This document shows, in pieces, positions 1 to 10,100 of a DNA stretch of 64,000 bases. Position numbers and translations under genes: made by a program. The notes under the pieces were generated by a model that searched no databases, was not told the DNA's origin, and saw nothing but the letters and a program-made list of their open reading frames with translations. Source of the DNA: CAVOGJ01 sp963700865 (GTDB taxonomy: Bacteria; Planctomycetota; Planctomycetia; Pirellulales; Pirellulaceae). The DNA lies in NCBI GenBank assembly GCA_963700865.1, contig CAVOZC010000023.1, forward strand, positions 222,782 through 286,781, in the 5' to 3' direction. The first letter of the stretch is position 1. Every line of letters starts with the position of its first letter.

Positions 1-186
1 GCCTGGGACCCTCAATCGGTTCCCGCTTGGGCTCGCACGATGCAGCGATCGATCGGCCAGCGCCAACGCTGGTGCCGAACATTTGCCCGTGTTCTGCGGT
101 ACCCCGTGCTCGTGCACGGTCTGCTACGGATGGTGACGGTAATGCCGTCGTTGGGCCAAGCGGTGATCCGTCGGATCAACCAGTAG
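1..186 (+). CDS. C-terminal end of a probable FAD-dependent oxidoreductase (partial)
   Basis: An open frame enters from the left edge and stops with TAG at 184-186, ten bases before the ATG of the polyketide synthase. The 61 visible residues are basic with a hydrophobic stretch (LRYPVLVHGLLRMVTVMPSL) and end in an Arg-rich tail. This resembles the tails of the NAD(P)/FAD-dependent (geranylgeranyl-reductase-like) oxidoreductases that often precede bacterial type III polyketide synthases. The tight spacing suggests co-translation with the next gene. The family assignment rests on context and on the look of the tail; no FAD-binding motif lies inside the window. Confidence 0.4.
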   Translation, partial: AWDPQSVPAWARTMQRSIGQRQRWCRTFARVLRYPVLVHGLLRMVTVMPSLGQAVIRRINQ

Positions 187-196
187 GGACGCGAAC

Positions 197-1306
197 ATGG
201 GATGCTACATCCACGGAATCGGCACGGCGCTACCGACGGAACGCATGTCTCAGGACGAGGTGCTCGCCATGTCGACCGAGATCATCTGCGAGGATGCCCG
301 CCAGGAACGCCGCATGCGGATGCTGTTTCGGCGGGCGGGAGTTGATTCGCGACATACGGCGATCCCTTGGCAGTCCGGCCACGAATGGAAAGCGTTGCCA
401 GATGCGATCAATCCAGGACACGGCCCACGCACCGGACCCCGCATGCGACTGTACGCGGAATTGGCCGTGCCGCTGGCGGTGCAGGCCGCCACGCGGGCCT
501 TGGACGATGCCGGCCTCCAACCGCGGCAAATCACGCATCTCGTTACCGTGTCGTGTACCGGTTTTGACGCTCCCGGTGTCGATGTCCGCTTGATCGAGTC
601 GCTCGGCTTGCGACCCACGACGCAGCGGGTCCATGTGGGGTATATGGGATGCCATGGCGCGATCAATGGCATGCGCGTCGTCCGCGGGCTGGCCGCTGCC
701 GACCCCACGGCGCGGATTCTGATGTGCGCCGTCGAAATCTGCAGCCTGCATTATCGGCTGACCTGGGACGAGGAAGGGATCATCGGCAATGCGCTTTTCG
801 CGGATGGCGCTGCCGCGCTCGTGGCGATGTCGGCCCCCAGTCCGCAGACCGCCCTGTGGGAGATCCAGGGAACCGGTTCCTCCCTGATTCCCGACACAAC
901 GGACGAAATGTCCTGGCGTATTGGAGATCACGGTTTTGAAATGCGGCTGACCAGCCAAGTTCCCTTGTCCATCAAGCGCGCCTTGCGGCCCTGGATCGAA
1001 TCCTGGCTCGATGGAGTCGACAGTTCGCCGGACGCCGTGCAAGGATGGGTCATCCATCCGGGGGGACCCAAGATTATTGATGCTGTGGAAGAGTCCTTGG
1101 AATTGACGGCCTCCCAGACCGCCATGTCGCGGGGGGTCTTACGCGAACTGGGCAACATGTCGTCGCCCACGATCCTGTTCATTCTCGAGCGGATGCGGAA
1201 GAATCGCTCCCCAGGGCCGATCGTGACGCTGGCCTTTGGCCCCGGCCTGATGGTCGAGGCCGCCTTCTTGCAAGCCATGGACGATGCCCCCGCGACGGAC
1301 GAATGA
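197..1306 (+). CDS. Type III polyketide synthase (chalcone/stilbene synthase family)
   Basis: A cytosolic homodimeric ketosynthase that extends an acyl-CoA starter with malonyl-CoA to make polyketides such as alkylpyrones or alkylresorcinols. The thiolase-fold catalytic triad is visible: Cys152 in VGYMGCHGAING, His287 in GWVIHPGG and Asn320 in LGNMSSP. The C-terminal GFGPG-type motif appears as LAFGPGL. At 369 aa it has the normal family length, and ATG 197 is the natural start because the upstream frame ends at 186. It probably forms a small biosynthetic unit with the oxidoreductase whose tail precedes it. The starter and product cannot be read from the sequence. Confidence 0.93.
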   Translation: MGCYIHGIGTALPTERMSQDEVLAMSTEIICEDARQERRMRMLFRRAGVDSRHTAIPWQSGHEWKALPDAINPGHGPRTGPRMRLYAELAVPLAVQAATRALDDAGLQPRQITHLVTVSCTGFDAPGVDVRLIESLGLRPTTQRVHVGYMGCHGAINGMRVVRGLAAADPTARILMCAVEICSLHYRLTWDEEGIIGNALFADGAAALVAMSAPSPQTALWEIQGTGSSLIPDTTDEMSWRIGDHGFEMRLTSQVPLSIKRALRPWIESWLDGVDSSPDAVQGWVIHPGGPKIIDAVEESLELTASQTAMSRGVLRELGNMSSPTILFILERMRKNRSPGPIVTLAFGPGLMVEAAFLQAMDDAPATDE

Positions 1307-1349
1307 GTTACCCGCTTGGGCCGCCGTTGGGACGTTCTCGACCCGGGGC

Positions 1350-2410
1350 TTATCGCTGATAGATCGGCAGCATGGCCAGATCAAGCTGCAGCATGGTCAG
1401 GTTGGTCGCCGTAATATAGACGGGACCCACGTTACCGACCCACGAGCCATCGGGCGACTGCTCCTGGACAATGCGGGCATAGAGTTTGTCACGGAAGGCT
1501 TCCCAGAAAGTACCTCCCTCGCGATAGGCGACTTGCGAATAGTACAGGTAAGTATAGTGCCAATGCCCGAACGCCTGGGCCGCGTCGAGCCGGTAGAGTT
1601 GCTTCTTGCAGTAGGCCATCATCTCGGGCACATGCTTGCTGTCGTAATCTCCGGCGTTGAACAACGCCGCCAGGGCGGCCGCCGTGATCGCGGGTCGGGA
1701 CGAGCCCCGATTACGTGAGCTGTACGAAATGCCTCCGTCCGGATTCTTGCAAAGATAGATGTATTCCTTCGCCTTCTGGATGATCTCTTTCGACACGGGG
1801 ATGCCCGCATTGCGGCAGCCACGCAGGCCCTGCACCTGGGTAATCGTCGTCGAGCCTTCGTCGAAATCATTCCCCGCCTTGGCGCTGACATAGCCCCAGC
1901 CGCCGGACGCGGTTTGCGCCTTGCCGCTAAAATCGACCGCTCGCTGGAGCACGGAGATCAGTTCGTCGCGCCGCTCCTCGTCCTCCTCTTCCCCGAGAAT
2001 CTGGGAGAGAAAAAGCATCGAGAAGCCATGTCCATAGGTGTAGCGATTGTCTGTCAGTGGATCGCCGATCAGCCCGTTGTTCCGCACCTTGGTCATCAAG
2101 TAATCGACCGCGTTGCGGATGTTCTTCGCATAGGGCCCTTGCGTCGTGGTCGAACCGGATGCGAGCAAGGCGGTGCCCGCAAGTGCCGTCATCGCGGTCG
2201 GGTAGGTGCCGGCCATCCAGCGGCCCCGCGGGGATTGGTTGCGGGCCAGCCAATCGAGGCCGCGTTGAATGGAACGTGTCCAGGCCGGATCCTGGAAGGC
2301 GGCTGCCGCGGGGGTCGCCCCCCGGAGCGCCGCCAGTGCGGCTGCCCAGCCCCCAAGCTTCGCAGGGCGGAACGTCGTGAAATTGCCGAGGAGAGCGGAT
2401 GACCTAACAT
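1350..2410 (-). CDS. Prenyltransferase/squalene-cyclase-repeat protein with Tat-like leader (one frameshift)
   Basis: An alpha/alpha-barrel protein of the terpenoid cyclase / protein prenyltransferase superfamily, in a group common in planctomycetes. Repeats with QW-like cores (GGWGYVSAK, PDGGISYSS, DGSWVGNVGP) and the family tail LAMLPIYQR are present. The uninterrupted frame begins at ATG 2216, but family-like sequence (DPAWTRSIQRGLDWLARNQS) continues upstream with no start codon. ATG 2410 in another frame opens with SSAISRRSALRSLG, a Tat-like twin-arginine leader. Adding one base in the C5 run at 2350-2354 joins the two into about 353 aa. I therefore call a frameshift there, probably a sequence error. 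The substrate is unknown; a true cyclase role is doubtful because proteins of this group are short and secreted. It is convergent with the polyketide synthase, 43 bases away. Confidence 0.8.
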
Positions 2411-2437
2411 GGATTCCCTTCCCCGCTTGCCAGTCCG

Positions 2438-4087
2438 TCAGGCCGTCCCGCCGGCGCGGAGCCGCGAGACGAACAGCGGCAACAGGGCCGCCAGGAAGGG
2501 CAGGAGGGCTTGAGGCTCGGGCACCACGCCCGATCCCGACGAACTTAAGCGAAAGCTGTTCCAGCGATTAAAATCGGCTACATCGATGGCTCCGTCCGCA
2601 TTGAAGTCACCCATGCACCAACTGGCCATGAACGTCAAACGATTGCTGTTCCACACGTTGAAATCCGACACATCGACGAAACCATCGAGATTGGCGTCGC
2701 CCGGCAGGTAGGCGCCGCCCAGCCCATTGAATTCGCCCGCATCGGCCAGCCACTGGTCGAGGTCCGCGGCGTCGACGTTGCCGTCACCTGTCAGATCGAA
2801 TAGCAAGTCGCCACCGGCCGTGGCGATTTGCATGACCAGGGCATCGATGTCCGCGCAATCCACAAGTCCATCGTCGTTAAAGTCGACGTTTATCTGCGGG
2901 GCTTGTTCCTCGATGGAGATGCTCAGTTCGAACATCTGAATGGTGTCGAATTCACCCTGAATGCGCACGAAGTATTCGCCGGCGGTCGGGGCGAGCAGGT
3001 CGGTCAGGCTTTCGGTTTCCCCCAGCCCCCCCGCGTTCGTCACGCCCAACTGCGTCGTGCCGTCCTTGTCAAAGAATTGCAACGACAAATCGTTGAACCT
3101 GGAAGGTCGCAAAAGAGATTGGTCCCCGTTTTGGGGGCCTTCCAGATACGAGGGGCCCACCGGAACCAGCGTGATGTCGACGAGAGCCGGATTGTCGATC
3201 TGGAAAGAGAAATAGTCCACATCAAGAATGCCATCGATGCTGACAAAATCGGTGGCGTCGGCCGCGACGGCGATGTTTCTCCCGGCCGCACCGATCTTAA
3301 CCGTCTCTCCGTCGTTGACCATGCCCAGGCTGGTCGCCAGCAATGCCGTTTCATTGCCGGCCATGTTATTGCTTTTCTCGAAGAAGTCTCCGTAGCTGCG
3401 TTGCGCGGTCAGGATATCGTCGAATTGCGGTCCATCGATGGAAACGTCGTAAAACGGTTCCATCAGGAACGCCCCGTTGTCCGAATCGAGATGCAAAATG
3501 CCCAGTCCGTGCCCGTGCTCGTGCATCGTGACGTTCCGCATGGAGCGGAAGTTGTTGTTGGGGATGGCAAACAGGCCCATGTCCGCGACATCGTAAACCA
3601 TGTCGCCGCCGGAGGAAGGGAAATAATTAAAGGCCAGCACGTTGCTTTCCCCATCCACGTTCTTCCCGGCAATGCGTATGTCACCGCGAAAGCCCACCGA
3701 GCCATTAATAATGTTGGTTCCCTGCAGCAGTCCATCGTCATTGGGCTCGTACGTGTAGCTGAGCCCCGCCAGCTCGGACCAGCGCTGAAAGCTCTGCTCG
3801 TAGATGCTGAACCAGGGACGTTGCGTCAGGTCGGACGTCCCCTCGCCGGCGCCAAACGTGCTGTCGAGCGCGCTGATCAGTGAACTCGTCCCGCCGTCCG
3901 CCAGCGGTGTGCCGTCGGGCACAAAGCTCCAGGTGAGATTCGTCGGATCCCCCTGCTTCATCCCGCTACCGTCGATGGCCGTGCTGCTCCAGCGGGCCGT
4001 GCTGCGAAAGCCAAACAGCGGGCTGGCCAGAACAAGTTGGCCAAGTACCCAGAGGGTGAGAATTCGGATTCCCGTTTTCGAAGGCAT
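2438..4087 (-). CDS. Matrixin-like zinc metalloprotease with dockerin repeats and PEP-CTERM tail
   Basis: A secreted protease of about 549 aa. A hydrophobic signal peptide follows the start. The zinc site HEHGHGLGILH (HExxHxxGxxH, near 3505-3540) is complete, as in M10-type metzincins. A pre-peptidase-like beta domain follows, then EF-hand/dockerin loops (DFNDDGLVDCADI, DLTGDGNVDAADL, DANLDGFVDVSDF, DFNADGAIDVADF). It ends with VPEP, a hydrophobic segment and an Arg-rich end, which is the PEP-CTERM sorting signal processed by an exosortase; no exosortase gene is in this window. ATG 4087 is preferred to the in-frame GTG 4096 because a GAGTGAG stretch precedes it. Unlike its giant neighbours, it uses a classical signal peptide and PEP-CTERM. 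Confidence 0.88.
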   Translation of the reverse strand: MPSKTGIRILTLWVLGQLVLASPLFGFRSTARWSSTAIDGSGMKQGDPTNLTWSFVPDGTPLADGGTSSLISALDSTFGAGEGTSDLTQRPWFSIYEQSFQRWSELAGLSYTYEPNDDGLLQGTNIINGSVGFRGDIRIAGKNVDGESNVLAFNYFPSSGGDMVYDVADMGLFAIPNNNFRSMRNVTMHEHGHGLGILHLDSDNGAFLMEPFYDVSIDGPQFDDILTAQRSYGDFFEKSNNMAGNETALLATSLGMVNDGETVKIGAAGRNIAVAADATDFVSIDGILDVDYFSFQIDNPALVDITLVPVGPSYLEGPQNGDQSLLRPSRFNDLSLQFFDKDGTTQLGVTNAGGLGETESLTDLLAPTAGEYFVRIQGEFDTIQMFELSISIEEQAPQINVDFNDDGLVDCADIDALVMQIATAGGDLLFDLTGDGNVDAADLDQWLADAGEFNGLGGAYLPGDANLDGFVDVSDFNVWNSNRLTFMASWCMGDFNADGAIDVADFNRWNSFRLSSSGSGVVPEPQALLPFLAALLPLFVSRLRAGGTA

Positions 4088-4137
4088 TATGCTCACTCGT
4101 CAAAAGATCGGATTTGTTTATTGTGTGCCCGGCCAAG

Positions 4138-7100
4138 TCAATCGTACAGCCCAAAAAAGGCGTCCCGCTCCTCTTCCGCCTGTTCGCCCCGATCCGTCGG
4201 CCGCGCCCAGGAAGCGAATCGGTCGCCAAAGCGTGTTTCGGGACCGTACAGGGCGAAGGAATCATCGGCCCCACCTGCCGGGAGGGCCGGCTCAGAAGCC
4301 CGCCTGCCGACCTTCGCGGTGGACATTTGGGACGCCGCGTCTTCACCGGTGACTCCGGCCACCGCTGACAGGGCGGCCGCCGGTCGTCCGCTGGTCGGCA
4401 GTTGATTGATCACCAGGATCGCATCAAGGGGTGAGGCAAAGCCATCGTTGTTCACGTCCAAGAATGGTGGCGGCGTCGGGCTGGGCAAGGCCCCCGTCAC
4501 CGGATCGCTCAACTCGCGATCGTTCAGCTCATTAATGACCAGCAACGCATCGAGCGGTGCGATCACGCCATTATCGTCGACGTCGGCCGGTTCATTGAAA
4601 TTGTGCCAGCCGGACCCGGTGACGATCGAGACCAGATAGTCTTCCACTTCGCCATCGTCGGCCTTTCCTGTTGGTGCCAGGCTCCCCGCCGTGCTGAAGC
4701 GGAAGCGTGCGTAGGTGGCCGTCGCCAGGCGCGGTTTCGGGGATGTCCACGGTGAGCGCGTTGCTGCCCGCCACCAGGGGCGTAGAAACAAAAATCTGCT
4801 CGCCCGCGTCGGTCCAGTCGCCATCCGCATTGAAGTCGATCCAGGCATCGAGGAAGCCGGCGACCGATGCCGACACAGTCACATTCGCCGTCCGGCCCAC
4901 TGCCAACGCGCCAAGGACCACACCATCCTCATCGAGCTGGTCCCCATCGGCCAACGCACTCGGCTGTCCGTCCGGTTCCGAGTCGATGGTCGCACCCAGC
5001 ATCACGCCGGGCACGATCGCATGCCGAGCCCCGTCGCTGGCCAGCAGCGTCGGATAGAACGGATCGGGTGCGTCACCGTAATCCAGGGGTGTCTCGGAGA
5101 TGGAAACGCGATAGTCCTCGACCTCGCCGTCCGCCGCCGCGCCGACGACCGACAAGCCGCCCGCCGAGCTGAGCCGGAAGCGAGCGAATGTCTCGCCGAC
5201 CGAACTCCCCGCCGGAACGTCAAAGCTGAGTGCGTTGACACCGGTGACCAGCGAGGTGCTGGCAAAAATCTGCTCACCCGCGTCGTTCCAATCGCCGTCC
5301 GCGTTGAAATCGATCCAGGCGTCGAGCAAACCGGCCCCGCTGCTGGTCACGTTGACCGTGGCCGCACGGGCGACGGCCAGGGAACTGGTAAAGACGACCC
5401 CGTCATCCGTGTCCGCATCTGCCGCGGCACTCGGCTGGCCATCCGCCTCGCCCGTTACGCCCTGTCCGAGGAAAAAGCCCGGTGATATCTCGTGTCGGGC
5501 GCCATCGTCGGCCAGGAGCGTGGGATAGGGTGCCGGGGCATCGCCAAAGTCGGTTCCGGGCGTCTCGATCGTCACCTCGTAATCTTCGACCTCGCCCCCG
5601 CCAGCGATGCCGAATGGGGTCAAGCCGCCGTTGGCACTCAGGCGGAAGCGAGCCCAAGTGTTCCCGGGGACCGCATCATTGGGTACCGGGAAGGTGATCG
5701 TATTCGCGCCGCCGAGGACAGAGCGACCGGCCAAGATCTGCTCGCCGCTATCTTCCCAATCGCCATTGCCATTGAAATCGATCCAGGCGTCGACGCGACC
5801 ACTCTTGGAGGCCGTCACCGTGATCGACGCCGTGCTGCCAGGGACGATTTCGCCGTTCAAGACGACGCCATCATCGGTCGTCTCCATCACGCGGGCGTCC
5901 GGCTCGGTGTCAATGCTGGCCCCGAGGAAAAAGTCGGGCTGAAACGAGTGCCGGGCCCCATCGTCGGCAAGTTTCGTGGGATAGGGAGCCGGAGCGTCGC
6001 CAAAGTCGAACGTGGCACTCGACACGACGATATTGAATTGGGTCGTGCCGTCGGTGCGATTCGGTAGCAATGGATTGCCGAACAAGTCGCGGATCGGTGC
6101 CAGCAGCTCGACGCGATAACTGCCAGTCGTCCAGACTCCCGTGGCGGGTATCAGGCGAATCTGATTATTGGTTGAATCGTATTCGAATGAGTAGTCTATT
6201 CCTTCGACCAGCGCCACCTCGTCTCGGAGCAACACGACCGAACTCGAAACCACGGACAAGTCGTCCACACCGAAGCCACCCAAGGACGTGTCCGCACCGC
6301 CGCCGTCGGTAAGTTGAATCACGAATTGGCGGAGCGGGTTTTGGCTGTCCTCGATAATCGTCACGTTGTTGTTGGTGGCGTCCAGGTCAAGCCCGGCGGA
6401 GTCATTATCGCGTGGGCCGACCAGCGTCGCATTGGGTCCGGTAAAGTCGCTACGATCGAGGGCTCCTCGATCCACAAAGACATCGGAACCCTGACCTGTC
6501 GAGTTGTCAACTTCCGGATCGTCGACCCGCAGTTGTCCTGACGCGTCACGCAACGGAGCCAGCACCGGCGATGGCGATATCCCCAATGGCCCGCGGACAT
6601 TGGTCAGATCGGCCCGATCGTCCAGGCTCGACACCGAACTGTCGATCGCCCGTGATAGTTCGGCCGGAAAGAAGTTGTCGGTGGACGGATCCACGAAGAG
6701 CGGGTCGTCCGGATCGAGAAAGATGGCAAAATCACCCGCCACCGAGGCGTCGATCACGTTGTGGAAAAGACTGCCACCCACGATCGTCGAGGCAGACGAC
6801 GCATCGATGCTGATGCCGGTGGCCAGGCTATCGAAAATGTTGTTCAGCAGCGTGGGGCTGACCTTGTCGCGTATTTCGATGCCCACGCCAGACGCCGAGC
6901 CGTCGACCTCGCCCACAATCGTGTTGTTGATCACGCGGGCAAACGGTGTGGGAGCCTCCGCTCCGGGCAGGACATCCCCCGCCAACAGGATGCCTCCCGT
7001 ACCACTGCGGACGACAATGTTGTTGACCAGTGTGGCACCGGGCGCCAGTTGCTCCGAGTTGGACTTCGATAAAGTTGATGACGGGGCCCATCCGCGGATT

Positions 7101-10100
7101 GCTGCCGGCCGTCGTCGTCGCGGACGCCGGCCTCGGTGCGAATGCCATACTCGGCCGCATCGCGGATGTAGTTGGACGAAATGACGATCTGCCCCTGCTC
7201 GCGGACTCGATTGGTGTCCCCCACGTCGTCCCACTGCTGAGAAGCGGCCAGGCGGCCTGGATTTTCCAGGATCACGACGTCTCCGTGCAGGTCAATCACC
7301 GTCGACACGCCACGCACGAAACCGGCTGTGATTCCCAGGCCGGCTTGCTTGCCGGCTACGTTGATGGCATTGACAAGTGATTGGGCCACTGCCGTCTGAG
7401 ACGCGCCGGGCTGGTAGGGGACGGAAATGGCGCCGGGAATCGAGGGGAGTTGCCCCGCCTCGAGGAATTCAAAGGTAAACGACTGCAGCCCGTTGCTGAG
7501 GACAAAGAAGTCCCCTCGCTGCAGCTGGGACGCCGGTCGTGCCACGATCGAATAGCCTTGCGTCAAGCGATCATTCGTGTCCATCACTTGTTGGACGTCG
7601 TATTCCCTGCTGCGGCGAATCTCGAGTTGATAGTCGCCTCGCAGGATCTGATTGTCACGAACCGCTGGATTGTTGACGATGGTGGGCACGGGACGCACGT
7701 CTGCGAAGCCGGGTTCGCTGCGGTGTGACCCCGTCACCAATTCACCGCGCTCCGCAAAGCCGATGATCAGATCGTCGACGTAAACGCCTTCGTGATTGTT
7801 GTCGGCCAGTCCCGTGGGGTTGCCTTCATAATTGCCGAATCGATCCGCAGGCAACTCCATATTGTTCATGCCGCCTTCGGTGCTGAAGTCGAACCGCAAT
7901 TGAAGATCGCTCTGCCCGGCAAATTCCCGCAGCGGAATCCGAGCCTGCCGCCAAACATCCGGAGGTACGTAGTCATCGTCGTGCAGGTGGGCCTCGTCAA
8001 TGTAATCAAACAACTCCTGGACGCGACCGTAGCCAGCCGGATTGCGGGTTGGATCAGCCGAGTACTCAGAATTAGTGAATGCGCGATCCGAGTTGTTGGT
8101 GGCCAGCAGATGGTACGTCCCCGCATCGTCCAATAAATAGACACGGAACGAATCGGACATCGAACGCGAGCCAATGCCATTGTCCCCTTGCGTCTCGAGC
8201 AGATAATTGAAATACACGAATGGTTCGTCGGCACTGTCGTAGTTCGACAGATCAAACGGGCTGGTCACCAGGCTGCCGCGGGCACCCCCCGGAAAGTCAT
8301 ACGAATTGAGCACGTCCCCATTGCGCGTACCCGGTTGGGTGTTGGAACTGCCGAAATAGAACGACGGACCGCCTTGCTGCTGGACGGTATCCACCTGGTT
8401 GGGCGGGCCTTGCGATCCGCCATCCGGGATTTCCGTGATCGGGATCACGATGCCATGCCCCGCATCGCCAAAACGATCGGAGTCCAATCCCGAAAGCGTA
8501 TGCCACAGGTTCGTCTGATAGGTCGAAAAGGCGATCCCGTTCGCGCCCGCATAGCCGGTCTGGACCGTCGAGACGTCACCCTCAAAAATGGGCTGTGGCA
8601 CGCCCCGCGTGTCAAAGGCGTGCAGGCCCCCATTCTCATCGATGCCAAACAGGATGTTCGAGTAGAGCCCGTCTTCCGTACCGATCGGTCCGGCTGCCAG
8701 GCCCGAAAAGGGAGTGCCAGTCAGGGCCGACGAACTTGTGACGTAGGTCGTGGTGATGCCCGTACCCAACGTCGGTCCGTCCTCGTCCGGATTGTCGACC
8801 CGGAACAGTCCCCCCGCATCGCTGACGGCAAACAGCGAGTCCCCGATAAAGGCGATACCAGTGACCGTGCCTCCCGGGCCACCACCCGCCATCGTGTTAA
8901 TCCGACCCCGTTCGATGATCTGCGTAAACGCGCCATCGAATGGGAATTCCGCGTCCTCGCCATCCGTGCGAATGGGGTCCGTGGGATCCGCGACAAATGT
9001 GTTCTTGTCAAAACGATACAGGATATTCTCGGAATACGTGGGACCGTTCAGCCCCGTGTCCCCCAGATCCCCCACGCCCCAGAAATTGTTGGTCTCGCCC
9101 ACATCGGGCACCATCGGATCGAAGGGGACGAACGCACCGAACGTCAGGGCATTGAATTGCACGCCGACATCCGCTTCCTCAGCCGTTGGATTTTCCGGGT
9201 CGTCCTCGTTGAGGAAGTACGTCATGATGCCGTCGTCGGCTTCAAAGTCAGGCACCAGCGTGGCGTCTGACGTATTGATCTCGATGGCGTTGCCGGAAGT
9301 CTCGTCGGAATTGCCCAACGACAGCGAGAATAACCGCCCATCTTCCCGCATGGCAATGTCGCCGACACCCGTGCCGAAATTGCCCACGTTGTATTCGGCC
9401 ACGCCTGTGTAGGCATTGGCCGTACGGAGTTGCGAATTCTCGGTCGAGATGAAGACCTTGACCTCATTCAGCGTCAAGGGCACGGCACCCGCCAGCAAGG
9501 GGCCTGCGCCGTTACCGCGGTCCACCGCCACCCGATCCACCGCATCATTGGGCAACGAGCGATGCACTTCCTCGGGCGTCTGCAGATCGAGGAATTGGTT
9601 CGACATTTCGCGGGGAATGTTCGCATCCGAAAAGACCGCCACATGATAGGTCCCCGTTTTGAGCGACATCGGACCGATCATGGCATCTCCGGTGCCGAAG
9701 CTGCCACGCGTCAGATCATCCACATCCGCGCCTTCGGCCGGAGCACTCAGGTCGTCTGAAAGGTTCGAGTTGTTACCGAAGGCGACCAGGTCCCCCAGTT
9801 CGTTATAGACGGCGATCGAGGCGTTCGGCCGCGAGGCGCCATCCGCGTAGTCAAGGTCCAGCGTGACGCTTGCATAATCTCCAAAATTCCGCGTGTCCTC
9901 ATAGATGACGTCAAACTGGTACCAGTCGACATCGGTACTGCTGGAGAGCAAGCCGGCAATGGAAATCGCCGCGCGGTCGCTGTCGAGGACATTCCCAATC
10001 AACTGGGCGTTGGCAAACTCGTTGTTGTCGACGTCCGTTCCCACGGCCTCCGCCGTTTCACCCAGCAGCGGCGAGTGAGCCGGGACGCCAAACAGCTCGA

